NCBI GenBank assembly: GCA_023078555.1 | Contig: CM041197.1 | Coordinates: 1-64,000, forward strand | Source: Ulva prolifera | Lineage: Eukaryota; Chlorophyta; Ulvophyceae; Ulvales; Ulvaceae | DNA length: 64,000 bases | Direction of reading: 5' to 3' | Shown here: positions 1 through 11,788 of the stretch, piece by piece | Layout: the number at the start of each line of letters is the position of its first letter | Numbering within the stretch: position 1 is the first letter of the stretch | Notes under the pieces: model-generated | What the model was told of the DNA's origin: nothing | Seen by the model: the letters and a program-made list of their open reading frames with translations, nothing else | Databases searched by the model: none | Position numbers and translations under genes: made by a program

Positions 1-700
1 GGCACTATTCGGGCACTATGTAGGCATGGTTCCATGTCCGTGCAGTATGTCGGGCACTATGTCGGGCACTATGTAGGCAATGGTTCCATGTCCGTGCAGT
101 ATGGTCCGGGGCACTAGTGTGGGCACAGAATGTTGGCAGGGTTCCTGTCCGTGCAAGTATGTCGGGCACTATGTTTGGGCACTATGGAGGCCATGGTTCC
201 ATGATCGTGCGTATGTCGGGCACTAGGTGGGCACTATGTTGGGCACTAGGTAGGCAATGGTTCCATGTCCGTGCAGTATGTCGGGGCACTATGTCTGGCA
301 CTATATAGGCATGGTTCCATGTCCGTGCAGTATGTCGGGCACTATGTTGGGCACTATGTAGCATGGGTCCATGTCCGTAGGGCGGTATGTCGGGGCACTA
401 TGTAGGGCACTATTAGGCATGGTTCCATGTCCGTACAGTATGTTAGGCACTATGTCGGGGCACTATGTAGGCATGGTTCCATGTCCGTGCGGTATGTCAG
501 GCACTATGTCGGGCACTATGTTGGGCACTATGTAGGCATGGTTCCATGTCCGTGCAGTATGTCGGGCACTATGTCTGGCACTATATAGGCATGGTTCCAT
601 GTCCGTGCAGTATGTCGGGCACTATATTGGGCACTATGTAGGCATGGTTCCATGTCCATAGCGGTATGTCGGGCACTATGTCGGGCACTATGTTGGGCAC
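1..700. other. Error-rich start of satellite A (probable contig edge)
   Basis: The first 700 bases carry many single-base insertions and losses against the otherwise uniform satellite, for example extra G in CGGGG runs, GGCAATGG for GGCATGG, and ACTAGTGTGGGCACAG. The same register of units reappears cleanly from about 2,535 onward (the frame at 942 matches that at 3,475, an offset of 2,533). This pattern fits an unpolished long-read consensus at a contig end better than biological divergence. That reading is an inference. Confidence 0.6.
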
Positions 701-3700
701 TATGTAGGCATGGTTCCATGTCCGTGCAGTATGTCAGGCACTATGTTGGGCACTATGTAGGCATGGTTCCATGTCCGTGCAGTATGTCGGGCACTATGTT
801 GGGCACTATGTAGGCATGGTTCCATGTCCGTGCAGTATGTCGGGCACTATGTCTGGCACTATGTAGGCATGGTTCCATGTCCGTGCGGTATGTCGGGCAC
901 TATGTCGGGCACTATGTTGGGCACTATGTAGGCATGGTTCCATGTCCGTGCAGTATGCCGGGCACTATGTCGGGCACTATGTAGGCATGGTTCCATGTCC
1001 GTGCAGTATGCCGGGCACTATGTCGGGCACTATGTCGGCATGGTTCCATGTCCGTGCAGTATGTCGGGCACCATGTCGGGCACTATGTAGGCATGGTTCC
1101 ATGTCCGTGCGGTATGTCGGGCACTATGTCGGGCACTATGTTGGCATGGTTCCCTGTCCGTGCAGTATGTCGGGCACTATGTTGGGCACTATGTAGGCAT
1201 GGTTCCATGTCCGTGCGGTATGTCGGGCACTATGTCGGGCACTATGTTGGCATGGTTCCCTGTCCGTGCAGTATGTCAGGCACTATGTCGGGTACTATGT
1301 AGGCATGGTTCCATGTCCGTGCAGTATGTCGGGCACTATGTCTGGCACTATGTAGGCATGGTTCCATGACCGTGCAGTATGTCGGGCACTATGTTGGGCA
1401 CTATGTAGGCATGGTTCCATGTCCGTGCGGTATGTCGGGCACTATGTTGGGCACTATGTAGGCATGGTTCCATGTCCATGCGGTATGTCGGGCACTATGT
1501 CGGGCACTATGTTGGGCACTATGTAGGCATGGTTCCATGTCCGTGCACTATGTCGGACACTATGTTGGGCTCTATGTAGGCATGGTTCCATGTCCGTGCA
1601 GTATGCCGGGCACTATGTCGGGCACTATGTAGGCATGGTTCCATGTCCGTGCAGTATGTCAGGCACTATGTCGGGCACTATGTAGGCATGGTTCCATGTC
1701 CGTGCAGTATGTCGGGCACTATGTCGGGCACTATGTAGGCATGGTTCCATGTCCGTGCAGTATGTCGGGCACTATGTTGGGCACTATGTAGGCATGGTTC
1801 CATGTCCGAGCGGTATGTCGGGACTATGTCGGGCACTATGTTGGGCACTATGTAGGCATGGTTCCATGTCCGTGCAGTATGTCGGGCACTATGTTGGGCA
1901 CTATGTAGGCATGGTTCCATGTCCGTGCGGTATGTCGGGCACTATGTCGGGCACTATGTTGGGCACTATGTAGTCATGGTTCCATGTCCGTGCAGTATGT
2001 CGGGCACTATGTCGGGCACTATGTAGGCATGGTTCCATGTCCGTGCAGTATGTCGGGCACTATGTCGGGCACTATGTAGGCATGGTTCCATGTCCGTGCA
2101 GTATGTCGGGCACTATGTTGGGCACTATGTAGGCATGGTTCCATGTCCGTGCAGTATGTCGGGCACTATGTTGGGCACTATGTAGGCATGGTTCCATGTC
2201 CGTGCGGTATGTCGGGCACTATGTCGGGCACCATGTTGGCATGGTTCCCTGTCCGTGCAGTATGTCGGGCACTATGTTGGGCACTATGTAGGCATGGTTC
2301 CATGTCCGTGCGGTATGTCGGGCACTATGTCGGGCACTATGTTGGCATGGTTCCCTGTCCGTGCAGTATGTCAGGCACTATGTCGGGTACTATGTAGGCA
2401 TGGTTCCATGTCCGTGCAGTATGTCGGGCACTATGTTGGGCACTATGTAGGCATGGTTCCATGTCCGTGCGGTATGTCGGGCACTATGTCGGGCACTATG
2501 TTGGGCACTATGTAGTCATGGTTCCATGTCCGTGCAGTATGTCGGGCACTATGTCGGGCACTATGTAGGCATGGTTCCATGTCCGTGCAGTATGTCGGGC
2601 ACTATGTCGGGCACTATGTAGGCATGGTTCCATGTCCGTGCAGTATGTCGGGCACTATGTTGGGCACTATGTTGGCATGGTTCCCTGTCCGTGCAGTATG
2701 TCGGGCACTATGTTGGGCACTATGTAGGCATGGTTCCATGTCCGTGCGGTATGTCGGGCACTATGTTGGGCACTATGTTGGGCACTATGTAGGCATGGTT
2801 CCATGTCCGTGCAGTATGTCGGGCACTATGTCTGGCACTATATAGGCATGGTTCCATGTCCGTGCAGTATGTCGGGCACTATGTTGGGCACTATGTAGGC
2901 ATGGTTCCATGTCCGTGCGGTATGTCGGGCACTATGTAGGGCACTATTTAGGCATGGTTCCATGTCCGTACAGTATGTTAGGCACTATGTCGGGCACTAT
3001 GTAGGCATGGTTCCATGTCCGTGCGGTATGTCAGGCACTATGTCGGGCACTATGTTGGGCACTATGTAGGCATGGTTCCATGTCCGTGCAGTATGTCGGG
3101 CACTATGTCTGGCACTATATAGGCATGGTTCCATGTCCGTGCAGTATGTCGGGCACTATATTGGGCACTATGTAGGCATGGTTCCATGTCCATGCGGTAT
3201 GTCGGGCACTATGTCGGGCACTATGTTGGGCACTATGTAGGCATGGTTCCATGTCCGTGCAGTATGTCAGGCACTATGTTGGGCACTATGTAGGCATGGT
3301 TCCATGTCCGTGCAGTATGTCGGGCACTATGTTGGGCACTATGTAGGCATGGTTCCATGTCCGTGCAGTATGTCGGGCACTATGTCTGGCACTATGTAGG
3401 CATGGTTCCATGTCCGTGCGGTATGTCGGGCACTATGTCGGGCACTATGTTGGGCACTATGTAGGCATGGTTCCATGTCCGTGCAGTATGCCGGGCACTA
3501 TGTCGGGCACTATGTAGGCATGGTTCCATGTCCGTGCAGTATGCCGGGCACTATGTCGGGCACTATGTCGGCATGGTTCCATGTCCGTGCAGTATGTCGG
3601 GCACCATGTCGGGCACTATGTAGGCATGGTTCCATGTCCGTGCGGTATGTCGGGCACTATGTCGGGCACTATGTAGGCATGGTTCCATGTCCGTGCAGTA

Positions 3701-5001
3701 TGTCGGGCACTATGTCTGGCACTATGTAGGCAAGGTTCCATGTCCGTGCGGTATGTCGGGCACTATGTCGGGCACTATGTTGGGCACTATGTAGGCATGG
3801 TTCCATGTCCGTGCAGTATGCCGGGCACTATGTCGGGCACTATGTAGGCATGGTTCCATGTCCGTGCAGTATGTCGGGCACTATGTTGGGCACTATGAAG
3901 GCATGGTTCCATGTCCGTGCAGTATGCCGGGCACTATGTCTGGCACTATGTTGGGCACTATGTAGGCATGGTTCCATGTCCGTGCGGTATGTCGGGCACT
4001 ATGTCGGGCACTATGTTGGGCACTATGTAGGCATGGTTCCATGTCCGTGCAGTATGTCGGGCACCATGTCGGGCACTATGTAGGCATGGTTCCATGTCCG
4101 TGCAGTATGTCGGGCACTATGCTGGGCACTATGTAGGCATGGTTCCATGTCCGTGCAGTATGCCAGGCACTATGTCGGGCACTATGTAGGCATGGTTCCA
4201 TGTCCGTGCAGTATGCCGGGCACTATGTCGAGCACTATGTAGGCATGGTTCCATGTCCGTGCAGTATGCCGGGCACTATGTTGGGCACTATGTAGGCATG
4301 GTTCCATGTCCGTGCAGTATGTCGGGCACTATGTTGGGCACTATGTAGGCATGGTTCCATGTCCGTGCGGTATGTCGGGCACTATGTCGGGCACTATGAA
4401 GGCATGGTTCCATGTCCGTGCAGTATGCCGGGCACTATGTCGGGCACTATGTTGGGCACTATGTAGGCATGGTTCCATGTCCGTGCAGTATGCCGGGCAC
4501 TATGTCTGGCACTATGTAGGCATGGCTCCATGTCCGTGCAGTATGTCGGGCACTATGTTGGGCACTATGTAGGCATGGTTCCATGTCCGTGCGGTATGTC
4601 GGGCACTATGTCGGGCACTATGTTGGGCACTATGTAGGCATGGTTCCATGTCCGTGCAGTATGCCGGGCACTATGTCGGGCACTATGTAGGCATGGTTCC
4701 ATGTCCGTGCAGTATGTCGGGCACTATGTCCGGCACTATGTAGGCATGGTTCCATGTCCGTGCAGTATGTCGGGCACTATGTTGGGCACTATGTAGGCAT
4801 GGTTCCATGTCCGTGCGGTATGTCGGGCACTATGTCGGGCACTATGTTGGGCACTATGTAGGCATGGTTCCATGTCCGTGCAGTATGCCGGGCACTATGT
4901 CGGGCACTATGTAGGCATTGTTCCATGTCCGTGCAGTATGTCGGGCACTATGTTGGGCACTATGTAGGCATGGTTCCATGTCCGTGCGGTATGTCGGGCA
5001 C

Positions 5002-7580
5002 TATGTCTGGCACTATGTAGGCATGGTTCCATGTCCGTGCAGTATGCCGGGCACTATGTCGGGCACTATGTAGGCATGGTTCCATGTCCGTGCAGTATGC
5101 CGGGCACTATGTCGGGCACTATGTAGGCATGGTTCCATGTCCGTGCAGTATGCCGGGCACTATGTCGAGCACTATGTAGGCATGGTTCCATGTCCGTGCA
5201 GTATGCCGGGCACTATGTCGGGCACTATGTAGGCATGGTTCCATGTCCGTGCAGTATGCCGGGCACTATGTCGAGCACTATGTAGGCATGGTTCCATGTC
5301 CGTGCAGTATGCCGGGCACTATGTTGGGCACTATGTAGGCATGGTTCCATGTCCGTGCAGTATGTCGGGCACTATGTTGGGCACTATGTAGGCATGGTTC
5401 CATGTCCGTGCACTATGTCGGGCACTATGTCTGGCACTATGTTGGGCACTATTTAGGCATGGTTCCATGTCCGTGCAGTATGCCGGGCACTATGTCGGGC
5501 ACTATGTAGGCATGGTTCCATGTCCGTGCAGTATGTCGGGCACTGTGTTGGGCACTATGTAGGCATGGTTCCATGTCAATGCGGTATGTCGGGCACTATG
5601 TCGGGCACTATGTCGGGCACTATGTAGGCATGGTTCCATGTCCGTGCAGTATGCCGGGCACTATGTTGGGCACTATGTAGGCATGGCCATGTCCGTGCAG
5701 TATGTCGGGCACTATGTTGGGCACTATGTAGGCATGGTTCCATGTCCGTGCAGTATGTCGGGCACTATGTCTGGCACTATGTAGGCATGGTTCCATGTCC
5801 GTGCAGTATGTCGGGCACTATGTCGGGCACTATGTTGGGCACTATGTAGGCATGGTTCAATGTCCGTGCAGTATGTCGGGCACTATGTTGGGCACTATGT
5901 AGGCATGGTTCCATGTCCGTGCAGTATGTCGGGCACTATGTCTGGCACTATGTAGGCATGGTTCCATGTCCGTGCGGTATGTCGGGCACTATGTCGGGCA
6001 CTATGTTGGGCACTATGTAGGCATGGTTCCATGTCCGTGCAGTATGCCGGGCACTATGTCGGGCACTATGTAGGCATGGTTCCATGTCCGTGCAGTATGC
6101 CGGGCACTATGTTGGGCAGTATGTAGGCATGGTTCTATGTCCGTGCGGTATGTCGGGCACTATGTCGGGCACTATGTTGGGCACTATGTAGGCATGGTTC
6201 CATGTCCGTGCAGTATGTCGGGCACTATGTCGGGCACTATGTTGGGCACTATGTAGGCATGGTTCCATGTCCGTGCGGTATGTCGGGCACTATGTCTGGC
6301 ACTATGTAGGCATGGTTCCATGTCCGTGCAGTATGCCGGGCACTATGTCGGGCACTATGTAGGCATGGTTCCATGTCCGTGCAGTATGCCGGGCACTATG
6401 TCGGGCACTATGTAGGCATGGTTCCATGTCCGTGCAGTATGCCGGGCACTATGTCGAGCACTATGTAGGCATGGTTCCATGTCCGTGCAGTATGCCGGGC
6501 ACTATGTCGGGCACTATGTAGGCATGGTTCCATGTCCGTGCAGTATGCCGGGCACTATGTCGAGCACTATGTAGGCATGGTTCCATGTCCGTGCAGTATG
6601 CCGGGCACTATGTTGGGCACTATGTAGGCATGGTTCCATGTCCGTGCAGTATGTCGGGCACTATGTTGGGCACTATGTAGGCATGGTTCCATGTCCGTGC
6701 ACTATGTCGGGCACTATGTCTGGCGCTATGTTGGGCACTATTTAGGCATGGTTCCATGTCCGTGCAGTATGCCGGGCACTATGTCGGGCACTATGTAGGC
6801 ATGGTTCCATGTCCGTGCAGTATGTCGGGCACTGTGTTGGGCACTATGTAGGCATGGTTCCATGTCAATGCGGTATGTCGGGCACTATGTCGGGCACTAT
6901 GTCGGGCACTATGTAGGCATGGTTCCATGTCCGTGCAGTATGCCGGGCACTATGTTGGGCACTATGTAGGCATGGCCATGTCCGTGCAGTATGTCGGGCA
7001 CTATGTTGGGCACTATGTAGGCATGGTTCCATGTCCGTGCAGTATGTCGGGCACTATGTCTGGCACTATGTAGGCATGGTTCCATGTCCGTGCAGTATGT
7101 CGGGCACTATGTCGGGCACTATGTTGGGCACTATGTAGGCATGGTTCAATGTCCGTGCAGTATGTCGGGCACTATGTTGGGCACTATGTAGGCATGGTTC
7201 CATGTCCGTGCAGTATGTCGGGCACTATGTCTGGCAATATGTAGGCATGGTTCCATGTCCGTGCGGTATGTCGGGCACTATGTCGGGCACTATGTTGGGC
7301 ACTATGTAGGCATGGTTCCATGTCCGTGCAGTATGCCGGGCACTATGTCGGGCACTATGTAGGCATGGTTCCATGTCCGTGCAGTATGCCGGGCACTATG
7401 TTGGGCAGTATGTAGGCATGGTTCTATGTCCGTGCGGTATGTCGGGCACTATGTCGGGCACTATGTTGGGCACTATGTAGGCATGGTTCCATGTCCGTGC
7501 AGTATGTCGGGCACTATGTCGGGCACTATGTTGGGCACTATGTAGGCATGGTTCCATGTCCGTGCGGTATGTCGGGCACT
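5002..7580. repeat. 1,289-bp higher-order repeat in satellite A
   Basis: Diagnostic variants recur at 1,289 bp. They are GTGCACTATG followed by GGGCACTATTTAGG (5,408 and 6,697), GGGCACTGTGTTGG, TGTCAATGCGG, GGCATGGCCATG and GGTTCAATG. The two higher-order units differ by few substitutions. The same pair is present with the same period in the second large copy (22,631 and 23,920), so this tandem pair predates the 10-kb duplication. Confidence 0.85.
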
Positions 7581-8773
7581 ATGTCGGGCACTATGTTGGG
7601 CACTATGTAGGCATGGTTCGATGTCCGTGCAGTATGCCGGGCACTATGTCGGGCACTATGTAGGCATGGTTCCATGTCCGTGCAGTATGCCGGGCACTAT
7701 GTCGGGCACTATGTAGGCATGGTTCCATGTCCGTGCAGTATGCCGGGCACTATGTCGGGCACTATGTAGGCATGGTTCCATGTCCGTGCAGTATGTCGGG
7801 CACTATGTTGGGCACTATGTAGGCATGGTTCCATGTCCGTGCGGTATGTCGGGCACTATGTCGGGCACTATGTTGGGCACTATGTAGGCATGGTTCCATG
7901 TCCGTGCGGTATGTCGGGCACTATGTCGGGCACTATGTTGGGCACTATGTAGGCATGGTTCGATGTCCGTGCAGTATGCCGGGCACTATGTCGGGCACTA
8001 TGTAGGCATGGTTCCATGTCCGTGCAGTATGCCGGGCACTATGTCGGGCACTATGTAGGCATGGTTCCATGTCCGTGCAGTATGCCGGGCACTATGTCGG
8101 GCACTATGTAGGCATGGTTCCATGTCCGTGCAGTATGTCGGGCACTATGTTGGGCACTATGTAGGCATGGTTCCATGTCCGTGCGGTATGTCGGGCACTA
8201 TGTCGGGCACTATGTCGGGCACTATGTAGGCATGGTTCCATGTCCGTGCGGTATGTCGGGCACTATGTCTGGCACTATGTAGGCATGGTTCCATGTCCGT
8301 GCAGTATGCCGGGCACTATGTTGGGCACTATGTAGCATGGTTCCATGTCCGTGCAGTATGCCGGGCACTATGTCGGGCACTATGTAGGCATGGTTCCATG
8401 TCCGTGCAGTATGCCGGGCACTATGTTGGGCACTATGTTGGGCACTATGTAGGCATGGTTCCATGTCCGTGCAGTATGCCGGGCACTATGTCGGGCACTA
8501 TGTAGGCATGGTTCCATGTCCGTGCAGTATGCCGGGAACTATGTCGGGCACTATGTAGGCATGGTTCCATGTCCGTGCAGTATGTCGGGCACTATGTTGG
8601 GCACTATGTAGGCATGGTTACCAGTCCGTGCGGTATGTCGGGCTCTATGTCGGGCACTATGTAGGCATGGTTCCATGTCCGTGCAGTATGTCGGGCAGTA
8701 TGTTGGGCATTATGTAGGCATGGTTCCATGTCCGTGCGGTATGTCGGGCACTATGTCGGGCACTATGTAGGCA

Positions 8774-11700
8774 CCCAATCCGCACGCGCGTCGTGCGGAA
8801 TCCGCACAGGCATGGGAACAGGTGGCTGAGGCACTCCAAGAGACACATGGCCAGACTCAAGGTGGTAGATACCCGAAAAACTTGTCAGACATCACTAGAA
8901 CATGGCTACATATATCCTTGCTCAGGCATTGGCTGCGTTTCTGCCCGTACGCACCTCGTGCGGAGTCCGCACAAGCATGCGAGAACGTGGTTGAGGCACC
9001 ACAAGAGACACACGGCCAGACTCAAGTTGGTGGACACCCACAAAACTTGTCAGACATAAACACAACATGGCTACATTACTTAGCACTCATGTATTGGCTG
9101 CGATTGTGCCCGCACGCACCTCGTGCTGAATCTGCACAGGCATGGGAATAGGTGGCTGAGGCACTCCAAGAGACACATGGCCAGACTCAAGGTGGTGAAT
9201 ACCCGAAAAACTTGTCAGACATCACTAGAACATGGCTACATATATCCTTGCTCTGGCATTGACTGCGTTTCTGCCCGTACGCACCTCGTGCGGAGTCCGC
9301 ACAAGCATGCGAGAACGTGGTTGAGGCACCACAAGAGACACACGGCCAGACTCAAGTTGGTGGACACCCACAAAACTTGTCAGACATAAACACAACATGG
9401 CTACATTACTTAGCACTCATGTATTGGCTGCGATTGTGCCCGCACGCACCTCGTGCTGAATCTGCACAGGCATGGGAATAGGTGGCTGAGGCACTCCAAG
9501 AGACACATGGCCAGACTCAAGGTGGTGAATACCCGAAAAACTTGTCAGACATCACTAGAACATGGCTACATATATCCTTGCTCAGGCATTGGCTGCGTTT
9601 CTGCCCGTACGCACCTCGTGCGGAGTCCGCACAAGCATGCGAGAACGTGGTTGAGGCACCACAAGAGACACACGGCCAGACTCAAGTTGGTGGACACCCA
9701 CAAAACTTGTCAGACATAAACACAACATGGCTACATTACTTAGCACTCAGGTATTGGCTGCGATTGTGCCCGCACGCACCTCGTGCTGAATCTGCACAGG
9801 CATGGGAATAGGTGGCTGAGGCACTCCAAGAGACACATGGCCAGAGTCAAGGTGGCAGATACCCACAAAACTTGTCAGACATCACTAGATCATGGCTAGA
9901 TAAGTCTCCGCTCAGGCATTGGCTGCGATTGTGCCCGTACGCACCTCGTGCGTTATCCGCACAAGCATGCGAAAACGTGGCTGAGGCACTCCAAGAGACA
10001 CAGGGCCAGACTCAAGGTGGTAGACACCCACAAAACTTGTCAGACATCACTAGAACATGCCTAGATAAGTCCCCGCTCAAGCATTGGCTGCGATTGTGCC
10101 CGTACGCACTTCGTGCGTTATCCGCACAAGCATGCGAAAACGTGGTTGAGGCACCACAAGAGACACACGGCCAGACTCAAGTTGGTGGACACCCACAAAA
10201 CCTGTCAGACATTAAAAGAACATGACTACATTAGTTAGCACTCAGGTATTGGCTGCGATTGTGCCCGCACGCACCTCGTGCGGAATCCGCGCGCGCCTCG
10301 TACGGAATCCGCACAGGCATGGGAACAGGTGGCTAAGGCAGTCCAAGAGACACATGGCCAGACTCAAGGTGGTAGATACCCACAAAACCTGTCAGACATT
10401 AACAGAACATGGCTACATTACTTAGCACTCAGGTATTGGCTGCGATTGTGCCCGCACGCACCTCGTGCTGAATCCGCAAGCGCCTCGTGCGGAATCCGCA
10501 CAGGCATGGGAACAGGTGGCTGAGGCACTCCAAGACACACATGGCCAGACTCAAGGTGGTAGATACCCAAAAAACCTGGCAGACATCACTAGAACATGGC
10601 TAGATAAGTCCCCGCTCAGGCATTGGCTGCGATTGTGCCAGTACGCACCTCGTGCGTTATCCGCACAAGCATGCGAAAACGTGGCTGAGGCACCACAAGA
10701 GACACACGGCCAGACTCAAGTTGGTGGACACCCACAAAACCTGTCAGACATTAACAGAACATGACTACATTAGTTAGCACTCAGGTATTGGCTGCGATTG
10801 TGCCAGCACGCACCTCGTGCGGAATCCGCACGCGCCTCGTGCGGAATCCGCACGCGCCTCGTGCGGAATCCGCACAGGCATGGGAACAGGTGGCTGAGGC
10901 AGTCCAAGAGACACATGGCCAGACTCAAGGTGGTAGATACCCGAAAAACTTGTCAGACATCACTAGAACATGGCTACATTACTTAGCACTCAGGTATTGG
11001 CTGCGATTGTGCCCGCACGCACCTCGTGCGGAATCCGCACGCGCCTCGTGCGGAATCCGCACAGGCATGGGAACAGGTGGCTAAGGCAGTCCAAGAGACA
11101 CATGGCCAGACTCAAGGTGGTAGATACCCACAAAACCTGTCAGACATTAACAGAACATGGCTACATTACTTAGCACTCAGGTATTGGCTGCGATTGTGCC
11201 CGCACGCACCTCGTGCTGAATCCGCAAGCGCCTCGTGCGGAATCCGCACAGGCATGGGAACAGGTGGCTGAGGCACTCCAAGACACACATGGCCAGACTC
11301 AAGGTGGTAGATACCCAAAAAACCTGGCAGACATCACTAGAACATGGCTAGATAAGTCCCCGCTCAGCCATTGGCTGCGATTGTGCCCGTACGCACTTCG
11401 TGCGTTATCCGCACAAGCATGCGAAAACGTGGTTGAGGCACCACAAGAGACACACGGCCAGACTCAAGTTGGTGGACACCCACAAAACCTGTCAGACATT
11501 AAAAGAACATGACTACATTAGTTAGCACTCAGGTATTGGCTGCGATTGTGCCCGCACGCACCTCGTGCGGAATCCGCGCGCGCCTCGTACGGAATCCGCA
11601 CAGGCATGAGAACAGGTGGCTAAGGCAGTCCAAGAGACACATGGCCAGACTCAAGGTGGTAGATACCCACAAAACCTGTCAGACATTAACAGAACATGGC

Positions 11701-11788
11701 TACATTACTTAGCACTCAGGTATTGGCTGCGATTGTGCCCGCACGCACCTCGTGCTGAATCCGCAAGCGCCTCGTGCGGAATCCGCAC
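8774..11788. repeat. Satellite B array, left block (165-bp units)
   Basis: Tandem array with a 165-bp basic unit; the phrase TTGGCTGCG recurs at about 8,930, 9,095, 9,260 and 9,425. From 8,793 to about 9,800 two subtypes alternate as a 330-bp dimer. Later units gain one or two 22-bp additions containing CCTCGTGCGGAATCCGCACG, making 187- and 209-bp units. The unit is 55 codons long, so frames stay open across units. However, two different frames are equally open and both are cut by stops in many units, so I treat the array as non-coding. The unit length is close to a chromatosome. The last unit is truncated at 11,788. Confidence 0.96.

Larger units (their letters stand above)
1..8773. repeat. 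Satellite A array, left block (53/65-bp units)
   Basis: Tandem satellite with no gene. Each unit has a 29-bp core reading about CATGGTTCCATGTCCGTGC(A/G), then GTATGTC, followed by two or three copies of the 12-bp module GGGCACTATGT(C/T/A). Two modules give 53 bp and three give 65 bp. Neither length is a multiple of three, so the short open frames found on both strands change frame from unit to unit and I do not regard them as coding. The core contains the short dyad CATGG-TT-CCATG. Common variants are CCATG to CCCTG, GTATGCC for GTATGTC, and TCTGGCAC for TCGGGCAC. The array ends abruptly at 8,773, where satellite B begins. Confidence 0.97.
1120..11788. repeat. Large mixed-satellite duplication, copy 1
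   Basis: This block, mostly satellite A followed by all of the first satellite B array, recurs at about 18,555-28,670. The offset is exactly 17,435 from about 1,120 to 5,000, then 17,223, and 16,881 to 16,882 from about 7,960 to the end. The shifts are explained by extra satellite units in this copy (212 bp near 5.0-5.3 kb and 342 bp at 7,618-7,960). I noticed only a handful of substitutions, such as those near 10,080 and 10,786. The right edge is sharp: at 11,788 satellite B stops mid-unit and satellite A resumes. Confidence 0.9.

Noticed and set aside
942-4572. Repeated 80-92 codon frames in satellite A (MSVQYVGHYVGHYVG-type)
   Set aside because: They follow from the tandem repeat itself. 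Unit lengths of 53 and 65 are not multiples of three, the frame shifts each unit, and both strands are equally open. No evidence of a protein.
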